Below, piece by piece: positions 45,150 to 53,899 of a stretch of DNA of 64,000 nt. The notes below the pieces were generated by a model, which searched no databases, had not been told where the DNA came from, and saw only the letters and a list, made by a program, of their open reading frames with translations. Positions within the stretch are counted from its first letter, which is position 1. The number at the start of each line of letters is the position of its first letter. The position numbers and the translations under genes are program-made. The DNA is from JAIOSF01 sp047159865 (GTDB taxonomy: Bacteria > Campylobacterota > Campylobacteria > Campylobacterales > Arcobacteraceae), in the NCBI RefSeq assembly GCF_047159865.1, contig NZ_AP038804.1:930001-994000 (forward strand), read 5' to 3'.

Positions 45150-46235
45150 CTATATAAACTCAACTTTAACTTTATGTTTATCTAGCCCAATTTTTGAAGT
45201 ATCTTTCTCACCCAAAAGTAACATCTCAAACTCTTTTTGAGTAATTACTGGTAACTTAATCTCTCTATTTATTATAGTTTCTATCTTCCTTTGCTTTGCA
45301 TCAAAAATAGCTAAGTCTGCTTCATCTTTCACGATTAAAAAATCTGCATTTTTATCTTTTGCTTCAAGTAATACTTCTCCCGCTATTTTAAGAGAAAACT
45401 CTTTATTTACAAGTGATGAGTTAAAAGCCAAATCATATCTTCTAGAATCCAAGTGAAGATAAGTAGCTCTACTTTTAGAAATAACTTTTCTAAACAGACA
45501 CCCCTCTTTATTGTATAAAGCTATATTAAAACCTTTAAAGTACTGAGTTATTTCAATATCTTCATTTATATCACTTTTTTCTCTTACACTATTTTGTAAA
45601 TTCTTATATGTTTTTATTTTTGATAAAAGTTTTTCATATACTGATTCAACATCATATTTATTTTGAAATAATCGTGCTTTTAAAGAAGTGTGATATAAAA
45701 TACCTGTATCTTTATTTGTGATAATGTCTAAAATAGCTTTTTCATGTATAGCATTTTTTTCAAGAATATCATTTGCTATGAGTAAACAATGATCGCCAAT
45801 ATACTCTTTATTTATAATCATAGAAAGTGATGAATAGTACTCTAATTTATATTTTTCTCTATAAGTATTTTTCTCTTCTTTAGTTAAAAAAGAATCAAAA
45901 AGCTCTATTTTTTCATCATAATCTTTTGTATCGATAATCAAATCATTTGTAACTCGATATAAACTAATAGGCTCTACTTGTAACTCATTTCCAACTTTAT
46001 TTACAACATCACTTACTAAGATATCTGCACTAAAAAAATAATTATTTATTTTAACATTACATTTTTCAAAAGACTCATAAGAAAAACTTTCATAGCTATT
46101 TATTTTATTTAAAATATCAAATATAGATTCGTCTTGAGTATACTCTATATTATAAGTTTTATAGTATGGTAAATAGTCAACACTATGATTGAACTTAAAT
46201 AATTTAATCTCTAAAGTATCAAGATTCTTATTCAT
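45150..46235 (-). CDS. Conserved-looking protein of unknown function (SdhB-like N-terminal segment)
   Basis: I do not recognise this 361-residue soluble protein with certainty. The first 45 residues (LEIKLFKFNHSVDYLPYYKT, then SIFDILNKI) resemble the beta-grasp start of fumarate or succinate dehydrogenase iron-sulfur subunits, but no ferredoxin Cys motif follows. The last 90 residues (EVLLEAKDKNADFLIV, then PVITQKEFEMLLLG) are spaced like a CCG/HdrB domain, again without its cysteines. It could be a non-metal relative of such subunits. It has its own promoter and SD (AGAAGGA) and is convergent with the mnmD-like gene. Confidence 0.6.
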   Translation of the reverse strand: MNKNLDTLEIKLFKFNHSVDYLPYYKTYNIEYTQDESIFDILNKINSYESFSYESFEKCNVKINNYFFSADILVSDVVNKVGNELQVEPISLYRVTNDLIIDTKDYDEKIELFDSFLTKEEKNTYREKYKLEYYSSLSMIINKEYIGDHCLLIANDILEKNAIHEKAILDIITNKDTGILYHTSLKARLFQNKYDVESVYEKLLSKIKTYKNLQNSVREKSDINEDIEITQYFKGFNIALYNKEGCLFRKVISKSRATYLHLDSRRYDLAFNSSLVNKEFSLKIAGEVLLEAKDKNADFLIVKDEADLAIFDAKQRKIETIINREIKLPVITQKEFEMLLLGEKDTSKIGLDKHKVKVEFI

Positions 46236-46262
46236 TGAATATATCCTTCTATATTTTTTATC

Positions 46263-46268
46263 ATTATA
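46263..46268 (-). promoter_or_regulatory. -10 box of the unknown gene at 45150-46235
   Basis: TATAAT on the minus strand, 27 bases before the ATG at 46235. AGAAGGA lies between. Confidence 0.5.
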
Positions 46269-46312
46269 CCTTTTTTAAACTCAGACTTTCCTAGTATTTA
46301 TATACTAATAAT

Positions 46313-47329
46313 CTATCTATCCCAACCAACTTGATTGAACATTTTTACAGCCTCAGTATTTTTATTACCTACTTTATATAAACTTGTTTTATCTTCTTTA
46401 AAAGCGCCCCATGACTCTAAAAGTGGTGACATTTTTGCATTTGGATTTACAGGATATTCAAAGTTTTCTTTTGCAAATAGTTCTTGTGCTTCAACACTTG
46501 CTAAAAATTCGATAAATTTAACCGCATTTTCCTTATGTTTACTATATTTTACAACACCAGCCCCTGAAACATTTATATGTGTTCCTTTTTCATTTACCCC
46601 TTGATTTGGGAAAAATATACCTATCATTTCTGAAGTTGCACGATCTGAAAAACTTCGTCCTTTTATCATTTGTCCTACATAATATGTATTCACAATAGCA
46701 ACATCACCAATTCCAGATGCAATAGCTCTTAAACTATCTTTATCTACTCCTCTTGGTGTTCGTGCCATATTATTTTTTATTTTTTTTGCCCATTCATAAG
46801 CTTTTTCTGATCCGTCATTTACAATAAATGATGCCAACAAAGATTGATTATAAACTTCAGTTGCTTTAGTAACAACAATTCTATCTTTCCACTTCTCTTC
46901 ACCTAAAGCACTATAAGTACTTAATTCATCTGCATTCACCTCATCAATATTATAGGCTATAATTCTAGCCCGTTTTGTAAGTGCAAACCATAAATTATCT
47001 TTATCTTTTAAATGTGCAGGAATTGTTTTATTCAAAAAATCTGATTGAGTAGCTACAAAAATATCTTTACTTCGTGCTAATTCTAGCATCCCTACATCTG
47101 TTGTTAAAAGAACATCTGCTTTTGTAAATTTACCCTCTTTTGCAATTCTTTGTATTAACTCAGCTGATGATGCTTTTAAAAGGTTTACTTTTATCCCTGT
47201 TTGTTTATAAAACTTTTTATAAAGTTGTTTATCAACAGCATAATGTCTATGAGAATAAACATTTACAACCTCACTAGCACTTAAAAAAGTACTCCATAAA
47301 ACACTTATTATCAATAATTTTTTTAACAT
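46313..47329 (-). CDS. Fe(III)-type ABC transporter substrate-binding protein (FutA/FbpA-like)
   Basis: This 338-residue periplasmic binding protein has a signal peptide (1-18). NVYSHRHY at 23-30, the paired tyrosines Y216-Y217 in NTYYVGQM, and NVSGAGVVKYSKHKENAVKF are the iron-ligand and family segments of Fe(III)-binding proteins. No permease or ATPase gene is adjacent, so it must use a transporter encoded elsewhere or act as a ferric carrier. It is the last gene of the six-gene operon and starts directly after the peroxidase stop. Iron is the expected ligand. Confidence 0.88.
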   Translation of the reverse strand: MLKKLLIISVLWSTFLSASEVVNVYSHRHYAVDKQLYKKFYKQTGIKVNLLKASSAELIQRIAKEGKFTKADVLLTTDVGMLELARSKDIFVATQSDFLNKTIPAHLKDKDNLWFALTKRARIIAYNIDEVNADELSTYSALGEEKWKDRIVVTKATEVYNQSLLASFIVNDGSEKAYEWAKKIKNNMARTPRGVDKDSLRAIASGIGDVAIVNTYYVGQMIKGRSFSDRATSEMIGIFFPNQGVNEKGTHINVSGAGVVKYSKHKENAVKFIEFLASVEAQELFAKENFEYPVNPNAKMSPLLESWGAFKEDKTSLYKVGNKNTEAVKMFNQVGWDR

Positions 47330-48523
47330 CTATTTTTCCTCTTCTAGTAAATATTCATATCGTTTGTCTGTTAAAGTTTTCATAAAAGCTACCAACGCTT
47401 TTATTTTTCTTTCATTTAATGCTTTTGCATTTGTAAGTAAATCCATATCATCTTTACCAATAGCAACTTCAGGTTCTGCCCATGGTTTGTTCGTTTCTGG
47501 ATTTATTTTTTGTTCTTTATTTACATATTTATCGTAAAATCTAACAACCGTATCAAGATCTTTAAAAACACCATTATGCATATAAGGTGCAGTTATTGCA
47601 ATATTTCGAAGTGTTGGTACTTTGATTTTTCCATCAAATTCTTTTGCATTTGGTAGCTCTTTTACTAAAGGATTTTGCATCAAACCATGATCAATAAAGT
47701 TTTTTGGGTTAACTACATTTTTTTCCATTAAAAGTTTGTTTTGTGGTACTCCAATATTATGGTATTGATAGTTTGTAAATGTTTCGTATGGTGCATCTTC
47801 TGTTTTAAGTACATGACATGAAGCACAATTATTATTATTGTTGCTAAAAAATAAAGTTCGTCCTAAATCTTCTAAAACAGTTAAGTCATATTCACCTTTT
47901 AAAAATCTATCATATTTACTATCAAACGGGGCAAACTCTTTTGTTGTTTCAAAAGCTGCAATTGCTTGTGCCATCATCTCGTATGCTTTATCAGAGTTTT
48001 CAAAAATATCATCTCCATATAAGGCTTTAAATTCTTGATTATATAACTTATCTTGTTCTAATCTTTTAGCTAAAAATTCTTTTGTTGGTATTCCCATCTC
48101 TACAGGATTCGTAGGAGGTCCACCTGCTTGCCCTTTTAAAGTATGTTCTCTACCATCATAAAATTGACCTCCAATATATTGACCTTTTTTAGCATCAAAA
48201 TGAAACTTAGGTGAATACATTGCATACGATGCTGTTGGAGTATTTCTATCACCTATACTTTTTTGATCATCACCTAAACTTCCAGCACCTTGAACGCCAT
48301 TGTCTCGATTGTCAACAAATCCATGCTGAGGATTGTGACAGGTGGCACAACTTTGAGTATTGTTTTTTGATAATATTGTATCAAAAAACAATTTTTGTCC
48401 CAATGCAATCTCTTTTTCAAGATGCAATTTATGTGTTTGAGAATCTACTTGTTTTGAGTTACATCCTGCAAAAAGTATTATAGATAATCCTATAATCGTC
48501 GATTTTGTTAAAAATTTCGTCAT
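47330..48523 (-). CDS. Di-haem cytochrome c peroxidase (CcpA/MauG family) lipoprotein
   Basis: This 397-residue protein has a lipoprotein signal (FAGC, Cys21), a CATCH haem site at 59-63 and a second CASCH at 233-237. The tail VGKTLF-type segments are replaced by GRTLFFSNN before the second haem. VPTLRNIAITAPYMHNGVF gives the axial Met region. It would reduce H2O2 with cytochrome c electrons in the periplasm, or oxidise a partner as MauG does. Its place among iron-uptake genes suggests peroxide control or redox work during iron handling. GGAGATAGGA precedes the ATG. Confidence 0.9.
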   Translation of the reverse strand: MTKFLTKSTIIGLSIILFAGCNSKQVDSQTHKLHLEKEIALGQKLFFDTILSKNNTQSCATCHNPQHGFVDNRDNGVQGAGSLGDDQKSIGDRNTPTASYAMYSPKFHFDAKKGQYIGGQFYDGREHTLKGQAGGPPTNPVEMGIPTKEFLAKRLEQDKLYNQEFKALYGDDIFENSDKAYEMMAQAIAAFETTKEFAPFDSKYDRFLKGEYDLTVLEDLGRTLFFSNNNNNCASCHVLKTEDAPYETFTNYQYHNIGVPQNKLLMEKNVVNPKNFIDHGLMQNPLVKELPNAKEFDGKIKVPTLRNIAITAPYMHNGVFKDLDTVVRFYDKYVNKEQKINPETNKPWAEPEVAIGKDDMDLLTNAKALNERKIKALVAFMKTLTDKRYEYLLEEEK

Positions 48524-48525
48524 TC

Positions 48526-49446
48526 CTATCTCCTAGTTTTAGTATATATTTTTCTAAAAGGTACAAATAAAAGATTTGACACTGTCTGAAAATCTTTTAT
48601 CTCTACCCCAAACCTGATTTTTTCTTTTGATTCTACTATCTTTTTCGATTTTTGTAATGTTCCAAAGATATTATCCCATATAGCTAAATAACCCCCATAA
48701 TTTTTATTGTAGTATTTTGTACTATGATGTAGTTGATGTTGAAAAGGTGAAATGAGTATATTCTCAATAGATTCAAAATAAGCTAATCGTATATGAGAAT
48801 GTCGTAAATTTGATCCCATCAATGAAAAAACATAAAGAACAATATTCGTTCCAACAATCTCATAAACGCTAATCATCGCACCAAATAAATAGATAAACAC
48901 TCCACTTACCAAACCAATACTAAAAGCATAACGAAAACCAAATAATAAATTTTCTACAGGATGAACTCTATAGAATGTTATAGGTGTTAAAACTTTTGCA
49001 CTATGATGTACTTTATGAAACTCCCACAAAAATGGTATAGTATGCAAAAATCTATGTATCCAGTATCTTGTAAAATCACTTACAACAAAAAGTGTAATAG
49101 TAAAAAGTAAAACAACTTCTAAATATGAAAAATAACTTATTTTAACATAACCAAAATAATCTGTGAAAAATTCATATACAAAAATTGTGATTTCATGAAC
49201 CCCAATAATAAGAGGAACAATCAAAATAACTTTTATGAAAAAAGAAACTACAAAATATTTATAGTCCAAAATGGCACTTTTATGAAACCATAATTTATAG
49301 CTTAGATTTATTTTTCTCTCTTTTTTATATATAAAAAGATAAATCAAAGCTATAAACAAAGAAGATACAATATATTGCCAATAAATTCTTTTAGAAGAAC
49401 TAAAAAGTCCTTCAAAAGAATCTACAAAATTAATCTCCATCAGCAT
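48526..49446 (-). CDS. Fatty-acid hydroxylase / sterol-desaturase superfamily membrane di-iron enzyme
   Basis: This 306-residue integral membrane protein has about four to six TM segments and the three His boxes of the superfamily: HRFLH (131-135), HKVHH (144-148) and HQLHH (237-241), with RHSHIR (215-220) near. The boxes bind two non-haem irons. The family hydroxylates or desaturates lipids or isoprenoid-type substrates using O2. The substrate here is unknown. Membership in an iron operon is unusual. ATG at 49446 and 49440 are both possible. The start overlaps the upstream imelysin gene by 17 bases. Confidence 0.85.
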   Translation of the reverse strand: MLMEINFVDSFEGLFSSSKRIYWQYIVSSLFIALIYLFIYKKERKINLSYKLWFHKSAILDYKYFVVSFFIKVILIVPLIIGVHEITIFVYEFFTDYFGYVKISYFSYLEVVLLFTITLFVVSDFTRYWIHRFLHTIPFLWEFHKVHHSAKVLTPITFYRVHPVENLLFGFRYAFSIGLVSGVFIYLFGAMISVYEIVGTNIVLYVFSLMGSNLRHSHIRLAYFESIENILISPFQHQLHHSTKYYNKNYGGYLAIWDNIFGTLQKSKKIVESKEKIRFGVEIKDFQTVSNLLFVPFRKIYTKTRR

Positions 49447-50401
49447 CTAAAATTTTAGCTGTAATTTGTAGCTTACCTATTAAAGAGATGTAATAAGTAG
49501 CGTGTACTTTTCGCACCTCTTTATAAAGTTTTTTCGTATTTGTAAAATCATCATTTTGGATATCATTTGCTTTTTTTAGCGAATTTTGCAAATACCGTAC
49601 AGCATCATTAAGCTCATCATTTACATTATATGAACGAATCATTGTTCCAAAGTTTTCATAAGTTTGATTATCTAAAACTTCTAAATGTGTTTTTAAAATT
49701 GATTTAATTGCCTCAATTGAGTTTTTACTTAAATAGTACTCTGCTCTTTCATTAGATGGTTTACCTTTAAATTTTCTACTAAGTCCAGAAGGATCTCCTA
49801 TTCTCCACTCTTTTAACTTATAAGAATTCTCAATTAAAGCATTTAGCATCATTGCATTTGAAGCTAATTCATCTTTTGTAAAGACCTCTTTTGATGAAAT
49901 ATATCCATCATAAATCTCTTGTAAATTTTCTTCTATTTTATCTGTAATAATCAGTGCTATTTGTTGAATCTTTTTATTGTGTAAATCTTTTGTAAAAAGA
50001 ATATACTCTAAAGCATTTACTGTTTTATGAGAATTTTTATATAAACTAATCGATAAATCCTCTTTACTTTGAATGATTAGATCTAATTGTTTAGTAATAT
50101 CTTCATTTCCATGATGAAAAATATCAATATAACGAGGAGTATCTAAATAATTATCATCCAAATCCCCTAGTATATAAAATGCTTGTACACTTTTCCAACT
50201 TTTAACAAAACTTGTAAACTGGTTTTTAATCTCAGCTTCTTTATTTTGGGAAATTACTTTTTTAAGTTTTTTTATCTCTACAAGTGAATCTTGGCTATTT
50301 TTTAAAATGACATTTTCATAAATAGATTTTAAACTTTCATTTGCATAGACTGTATTACAAAAAAACACAACTCCTACTATTAACTTTATAAATATTTTCA
50401 T
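49430..50401 (-). CDS. Imelysin-family exported protein, second copy
   Basis: The 323-residue product has a signal peptide (1-20) and is all-helical after that. ALEYILF at 130-136 aligns with the imelysin segment AIEFLLW. SFVKSWKSVQAFY and RIGDPSGLSRKF are also family-like. The GxHxxE motif is degenerate: positions 127-132 read TVNALE, with Asn for the His and no Gly. Imelysins (M75; EfeO-related) are iron-responsive periplasmic proteins of uncertain catalysis. It is the third gene of the operon, ending in the hydroxylase start. Confidence 0.82.
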   Translation of the reverse strand: MKIFIKLIVGVVFFCNTVYANESLKSIYENVILKNSQDSLVEIKKLKKVISQNKEAEIKNQFTSFVKSWKSVQAFYILGDLDDNYLDTPRYIDIFHHGNEDITKQLDLIIQSKEDLSISLYKNSHKTVNALEYILFTKDLHNKKIQQIALIITDKIEENLQEIYDGYISSKEVFTKDELASNAMMLNALIENSYKLKEWRIGDPSGLSRKFKGKPSNERAEYYLSKNSIEAIKSILKTHLEVLDNQTYENFGTMIRSYNVNDELNDAVRYLQNSLKKANDIQNDDFTNTKKLYKEVRKVHATYYISLIGKLQITAKILDADGD

Positions 50402-50402
50402 A

Positions 50403-51824
50403 TTATAACTCCTCTATATATTTTACTATTGATTTTCTTTGTTCTCTTGAAAGACTCATAAACTTATTTTTTATCTGTTCTGATTCGCCACCATGCCATA
50501 AAATTGCTTCTTCAAGAGTTTTAGCTCTTCCATCATGTAAAAATTCAGGATCTTTATTTGTAGCTTGTTTATACTTTCCTATCCCCCATAAAGGAGCGGT
50601 TCTCCATTCTTGAGCATTTGCCAGAAATTCTACTCTTCCATCACTTAAATTTTCTCCCATATCATGTAATAAAAAATCTGAAAAAGGTTTAATCTTATAT
50701 CCATTTTTATTTGTAAATGAGGGTATATGACATTTCACACATCCAATTTCATTAAAAAGTTTTTCACCCTCTTTTTGGGTTACGATTGATTTTGGTATTT
50801 TTAAGTTCTTTAAATAAAAAGCAATTGATTCTAATCTTTTCATAGGTAAATCAAATGTTTTTTTCCCATGAACATCATCACCTTTAGGAGCTTGCAAACA
50901 CTCTTCTTGTGAAGAGGTACAATTTTCATTTGGAAATAAGGGATTTGTTAAGCTCATATCATTTGAAGCTGCTGCTGCTGTTTGATGTATAACAGATGCA
51001 GCGGATGCTTTCCAAGTATTACGCCCTACTCGAAAATCATCATTTTTAATACTATAGACAATATTTGCCTTCCCAGATATTCCATCATTATTTATATCTT
51101 CGATATCTTCATTTTGAAGTATCTGCTCATCTGTTATCTGCTCTACTAGCCCCAATCCTACAAAAGCAGGAGCGAGTCTATTTGAAATACTTACATCTTT
51201 ATCCAATTTTCCATATTGTAAATCTTTTAGTTGATTTTCAATTCCCCGAAGTGGTTGCTTTAATATAACTTCATCTCCATCAGGATATGTTACTTTTACA
51301 TTTTTATATTTGATAATAGGTTTTGCTTCAAAAGGCACTCCATTAACACCATTGATACTAATTTGATTACCATATATTGGCTCGGCTACAAATCCACTAT
51401 ACTTTAACATAAGTTTATGTTCTTTTGAACCATTTGAGGGAATAGAAAGTCTTGAAATATAGTTTCTTGAAATTTGATTATTTTTGTTATATACTGATCC
51501 TATTGCATTATTAGGATGACAATTTACACAAGTATTTGCACTAAATAAAGGTCCTAGTCCATCTCGTGCAGTAGTTGCACTTGGTGCTTCTACCCAAGGA
51601 ATAGTAAAAAAACTTCTCCCCAACATAAACATATCTTGCTCTTCATTATTTAAACCACTAATTTGCTTCATAAATACTTTATCTGTTTTTGTTAATGTTG
51701 TGTATTTTTTATCATATTTTTTTTGAGTATTCTCTATAACAGCAAAAAGTCCAGTAGTGAAAACTACTGAACTTGAAAGAGCTATTAAGAACTTAAAACT
51801 ATTAAAGTTTTGTTTCTTCTGCAT
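50403..51824 (-). CDS. Di-haem oxidoreductase family (DHOR, DUF1111) protein
   Basis: This 473-residue exported c-type cytochrome has an N-terminal signal anchor (11-29) and CxxCH sites at 99-103 (CVNCH) and 362-366 (CVKCH). Between them lie ARDGLGPLFSANTC and GREGISGKAN-like segments of the family (DGISGKAN at 247-254). Often annotated thiol oxidoreductase, it regularly accompanies imelysin genes in iron-regulated clusters of other proteobacteria. The function is unproven. It may oxidise or reduce iron or a protein in the periplasm. It overlaps the first imelysin gene by 23 bases. Confidence 0.88.
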   Translation of the reverse strand: MQKKQNFNSFKFLIALSSSVVFTTGLFAVIENTQKKYDKKYTTLTKTDKVFMKQISGLNNEEQDMFMLGRSFFTIPWVEAPSATTARDGLGPLFSANTCVNCHPNNAIGSVYNKNNQISRNYISRLSIPSNGSKEHKLMLKYSGFVAEPIYGNQISINGVNGVPFEAKPIIKYKNVKVTYPDGDEVILKQPLRGIENQLKDLQYGKLDKDVSISNRLAPAFVGLGLVEQITDEQILQNEDIEDINNDGISGKANIVYSIKNDDFRVGRNTWKASAASVIHQTAAAASNDMSLTNPLFPNENCTSSQEECLQAPKGDDVHGKKTFDLPMKRLESIAFYLKNLKIPKSIVTQKEGEKLFNEIGCVKCHIPSFTNKNGYKIKPFSDFLLHDMGENLSDGRVEFLANAQEWRTAPLWGIGKYKQATNKDPEFLHDGRAKTLEEAILWHGGESEQIKNKFMSLSREQRKSIVKYIEEL

Positions 51825-53127
51825 CTGTTACATCTTCAATCGAAAGATTAATTCCATTTGCACTAGCAACCATTACCATTTTATCACCTAGTTTTCTAAG
51901 CTCATTTTTAAGCTTTACAATCACTTTAGCTTGTGGATCATTTGGTCTAATTTGATAATCAAAATGTCTACTTGTTTTTGCAATAGTATCAATACTCTCA
52001 ATCTTTGTTTCAATTTTTGCCATTAAAGATAAAATTTCATTTTTAGATTTCTCATCTAATGCATCAATAGGAGCAACTCCAAAATCTTGACCATTATATG
52101 TACCCATTAAAATATTTTTAAACCCTTGATAGTTAGTTTGAATATCTCTATGTGTATTATCTGAGAAACAACTATGCTCATCTTCTTCACTTGGAGTTAA
52201 AACAGCAACCGCTATTCTTTCATTTGCTAATTCAGATTTAATAAATACACCCATACCAGCAAAGATATCTTTTTTAGCATCTTTATTTGATATATTTTTA
52301 CTTGCATCACTATTTTTACCTAATAATGCAGCTCTATAATTTGTGCTGTCATCTTTTGCCCAAGCATTTGCAATTACTGTTAAATCATTTACTACTTTTT
52401 GAGCAGATGCATTTAAGTATGCTTTTCTTCTATCTTTATTTTTATCTGTTGTATAATCAGAAAGTGGTCTTTGCCCAGCTGTTAAAGGACCTTTTGTTAC
52501 TGAATCTTTTACAAAATTACTATAGTCTTGATCTTGACCCCATAGTAAGAATTCAATTGCATGGTATCCAGTCGCAACATTTGCATCACCACCATTTTCA
52601 TTTAAATCTGTGATAGCATCTACAGAAATATTTGTAACATCAACACTAGTACTTTCTTCACCACCTGGATTAAATAAACCTTTTGTATCAATAATATTGC
52701 CTTTTGTAACAACACCTTTAGCATTTGTAGTATAATCAATCATATTTTCATCTAATGGCCAAGCATTAATTTGTCCTTCAAGTGAACCGTATTGTTCAGC
52801 TACCCAACCATCTTCAGCATCAATTGGTCCATTTGCAAGTCTAAATATTTCAGTTTCACCATATGATTCTCGAGAGATTAACCACGCATTTTTTGCATTT
52901 TTAAGTGTCATCTCTGTTGGATTTTTTGTAAATCTTTCTATCGCAACTTGTAATAATTTTGCATCTTGTAATGCTTTACTATAATTTGCTGTTGCAATAT
53001 TTGCATAAGCAACTAATAGTTTTGCTTCATCTTTTTTTGGTTCTGCATGATTTGCAGTACATCCAGTTAACGCCATAACTGCTGCTAAACTTAAACTTGT
53101 CATTATTAATTTTGTATTTTTTATCAT
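51802..53127 (-). CDS. Imelysin-family lipoprotein (M75, IrpA-like)
   Basis: The 441-residue product has a lipoprotein signal (LTGC, Cys23). The imelysin GxHxxE motif is intact at 187-192 within TGYHAIEFLLWGQD. ESYGETEIFRLANGPIDAED and INAWPLDENMIDY are strong family segments. Homologues are induced by iron starvation and thought to bind iron or a chelate at the cell surface. It is the first gene of the six-gene operon (SD AAGGAAAAG). The 133-base gap to the DUF2325 gene shows no evident Fur box, so readthrough from 53781 is possible. Confidence 0.93.
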   Translation of the reverse strand: MIKNTKLIMTSLSLAAVMALTGCTANHAEPKKDEAKLLVAYANIATANYSKALQDAKLLQVAIERFTKNPTEMTLKNAKNAWLISRESYGETEIFRLANGPIDAEDGWVAEQYGSLEGQINAWPLDENMIDYTTNAKGVVTKGNIIDTKGLFNPGGEESTSVDVTNISVDAITDLNENGGDANVATGYHAIEFLLWGQDQDYSNFVKDSVTKGPLTAGQRPLSDYTTDKNKDRRKAYLNASAQKVVNDLTVIANAWAKDDSTNYRAALLGKNSDASKNISNKDAKKDIFAGMGVFIKSELANERIAVAVLTPSEEDEHSCFSDNTHRDIQTNYQGFKNILMGTYNGQDFGVAPIDALDEKSKNEILSLMAKIETKIESIDTIAKTSRHFDYQIRPNDPQAKVIVKLKNELRKLGDKMVMVASANGINLSIEDVTDAEETKL

Positions 53128-53260
53128 TTCTTTTCCTTTTTTATTTTCAATTTCTTGATCAATTGGTATTTACCTTACTTTACTATTCAACTAAATTATT
53201 TTATTTAAATCTTGCGTTTTTCCCCTTGCTTTAATTTTTTTATTCTACATTCTATAAAAC

Positions 53261-53602
53261 TTATTTATTATTTTTCATATGACATGTTGAAGAAGCATAA
53301 CAATCTGCACAATCAGTTATATTCATAATTTTAACATACTCATCATAGATACAATTAATACTTTGTTTTGAACAAACCACAGGTAAGTTTCTTTTTTTTG
53401 CTTCTACTTTAAAATGCTTCATTGCATTATGATTTAAAAAAGAGGTTAACATTACCACGCAATTTGTATCAGAAGGGATAACTTTTCTACATGCACTTGC
53501 TTTTTTTCTTGCATCCCAATGTTTTATTTTAGTTGCACCAAGATGTTTTAAAACATCACTAATTTTACTTACATTATCTCCACCAATTATTAATACACTC
53601 AT
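53261..53602 (-). CDS. DUF2325 protein with a Cys-rich tail
   Basis: This 113-residue protein begins SVLIIGGDNVSKISDVLKHL, the Rossmann-like DUF2325 start, with the second strand CVVMLTSFLNHNAM. The last 20 residues add DCADCYASSTCHM (two Cys, a third Cys and a His), which looks able to bind a metal or cluster. The DUF2325 function is unknown. The gene lies 8 bases after a 54-residue gene. A Fur-box-like palindrome covers the promoter of the pair. I infer a metal-responsive role, but nothing in the sequence gives the activity. Confidence 0.75.
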   Translation of the reverse strand: MSVLIIGGDNVSKISDVLKHLGATKIKHWDARKKASACRKVIPSDTNCVVMLTSFLNHNAMKHFKVEAKKRNLPVVCSKQSINCIYDEYVKIMNITDCADCYASSTCHMKNNK

Positions 53603-53610
53603 AATACAGC

Positions 53611-53775
53611 CTATTGTAGTGCTTCTTTGGTAATACGAATAATTTGTTCTTTATTTATATTACCATGACGCATTTTTACTATTTTTACTATAGGGGACAA
53701 TAACTCTTCACTTTTCTCATATCCAGAATGAATAATCAATCTGTTTACTTTTAATCTTAGTTGTGAATCTGACAT
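53611..53775 (-). CDS. Small 54-residue protein of unknown function
   Basis: ATG at 53775 opens a 54-codon frame starting MSDSQLRLKVNRLIIHSGYE and ending ITKEALQ before TAG at 53611. It is basic, rich in Lys, Arg and Ile, helical, and has no Cys or membrane segment. It overlaps nothing and sits 8 bases upstream of the DUF2325 gene on the same strand, behind a -10 and a Fur-like box. That order supports a real gene. It could be a small regulator or partner of the DUF2325 protein. I recognise no family. Confidence 0.6.
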   Translation of the reverse strand: MSDSQLRLKVNRLIIHSGYEKSEELLSPIVKIVKMRHGNINKEQIIRITKEALQ

Positions 53776-53787
53776 TTAAAAACCTTT

Positions 53788-53793
53788 ATTATA
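53788..53793 (-). promoter_or_regulatory. -10 box for the 54-residue gene and DUF2325 gene
   Basis: TATAAT on the minus strand, 12 bases before the ATG at 53775, which implies a very short leader. It abuts the Fur-like box at 53795-53809. An upstream TACAAT is an alternative. Confidence 0.45.
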
Positions 53794-53794
53794 T

Positions 53795-53809
53795 TGATAT
53801 TCATTATTA
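53795..53809. promoter_or_regulatory. Fur-box-like palindrome 1
   Basis: TGATATT-C-ATTATTA matches the 7-1-7 Fur consensus (TGATAAT-N-ATTATCA) at 12 of 14 positions. It lies just upstream of the -10 for the minus-strand transcript, where a bound repressor would block polymerase. Confidence 0.55.
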
Positions 53810-53852
53810 ATATTGTAATAGTAACAAATAGTTCTTAAACTATCCTTAATAT

Positions 53853-53867
53853 TGAGAATTGTTATCA
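53853..53867. promoter_or_regulatory. Fur-box-like palindrome 2
   Basis: TGAGAAT-T-GTTATCA matches the 7-1-7 Fur consensus at 12 of 14 positions. It lies 24 bases upstream of the extended -10 for the plus-strand DUF1007/NicO genes. Confidence 0.6.
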
Positions 53868-53890
53868 TTAAATATGATTAAATTGAATTA

Positions 53891-53899
53891 TGTTATACT
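53891..53899 (+). promoter_or_regulatory. Extended -10 promoter (TGTTATACT) of the DUF1007-NicO genes
   Basis: TG at 53891-53892 and TATACT at 53894-53899. The predicted leader is about 19 bases and includes CAAGAGACC as a weak SD before the ATG at 53925. Confidence 0.5.
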
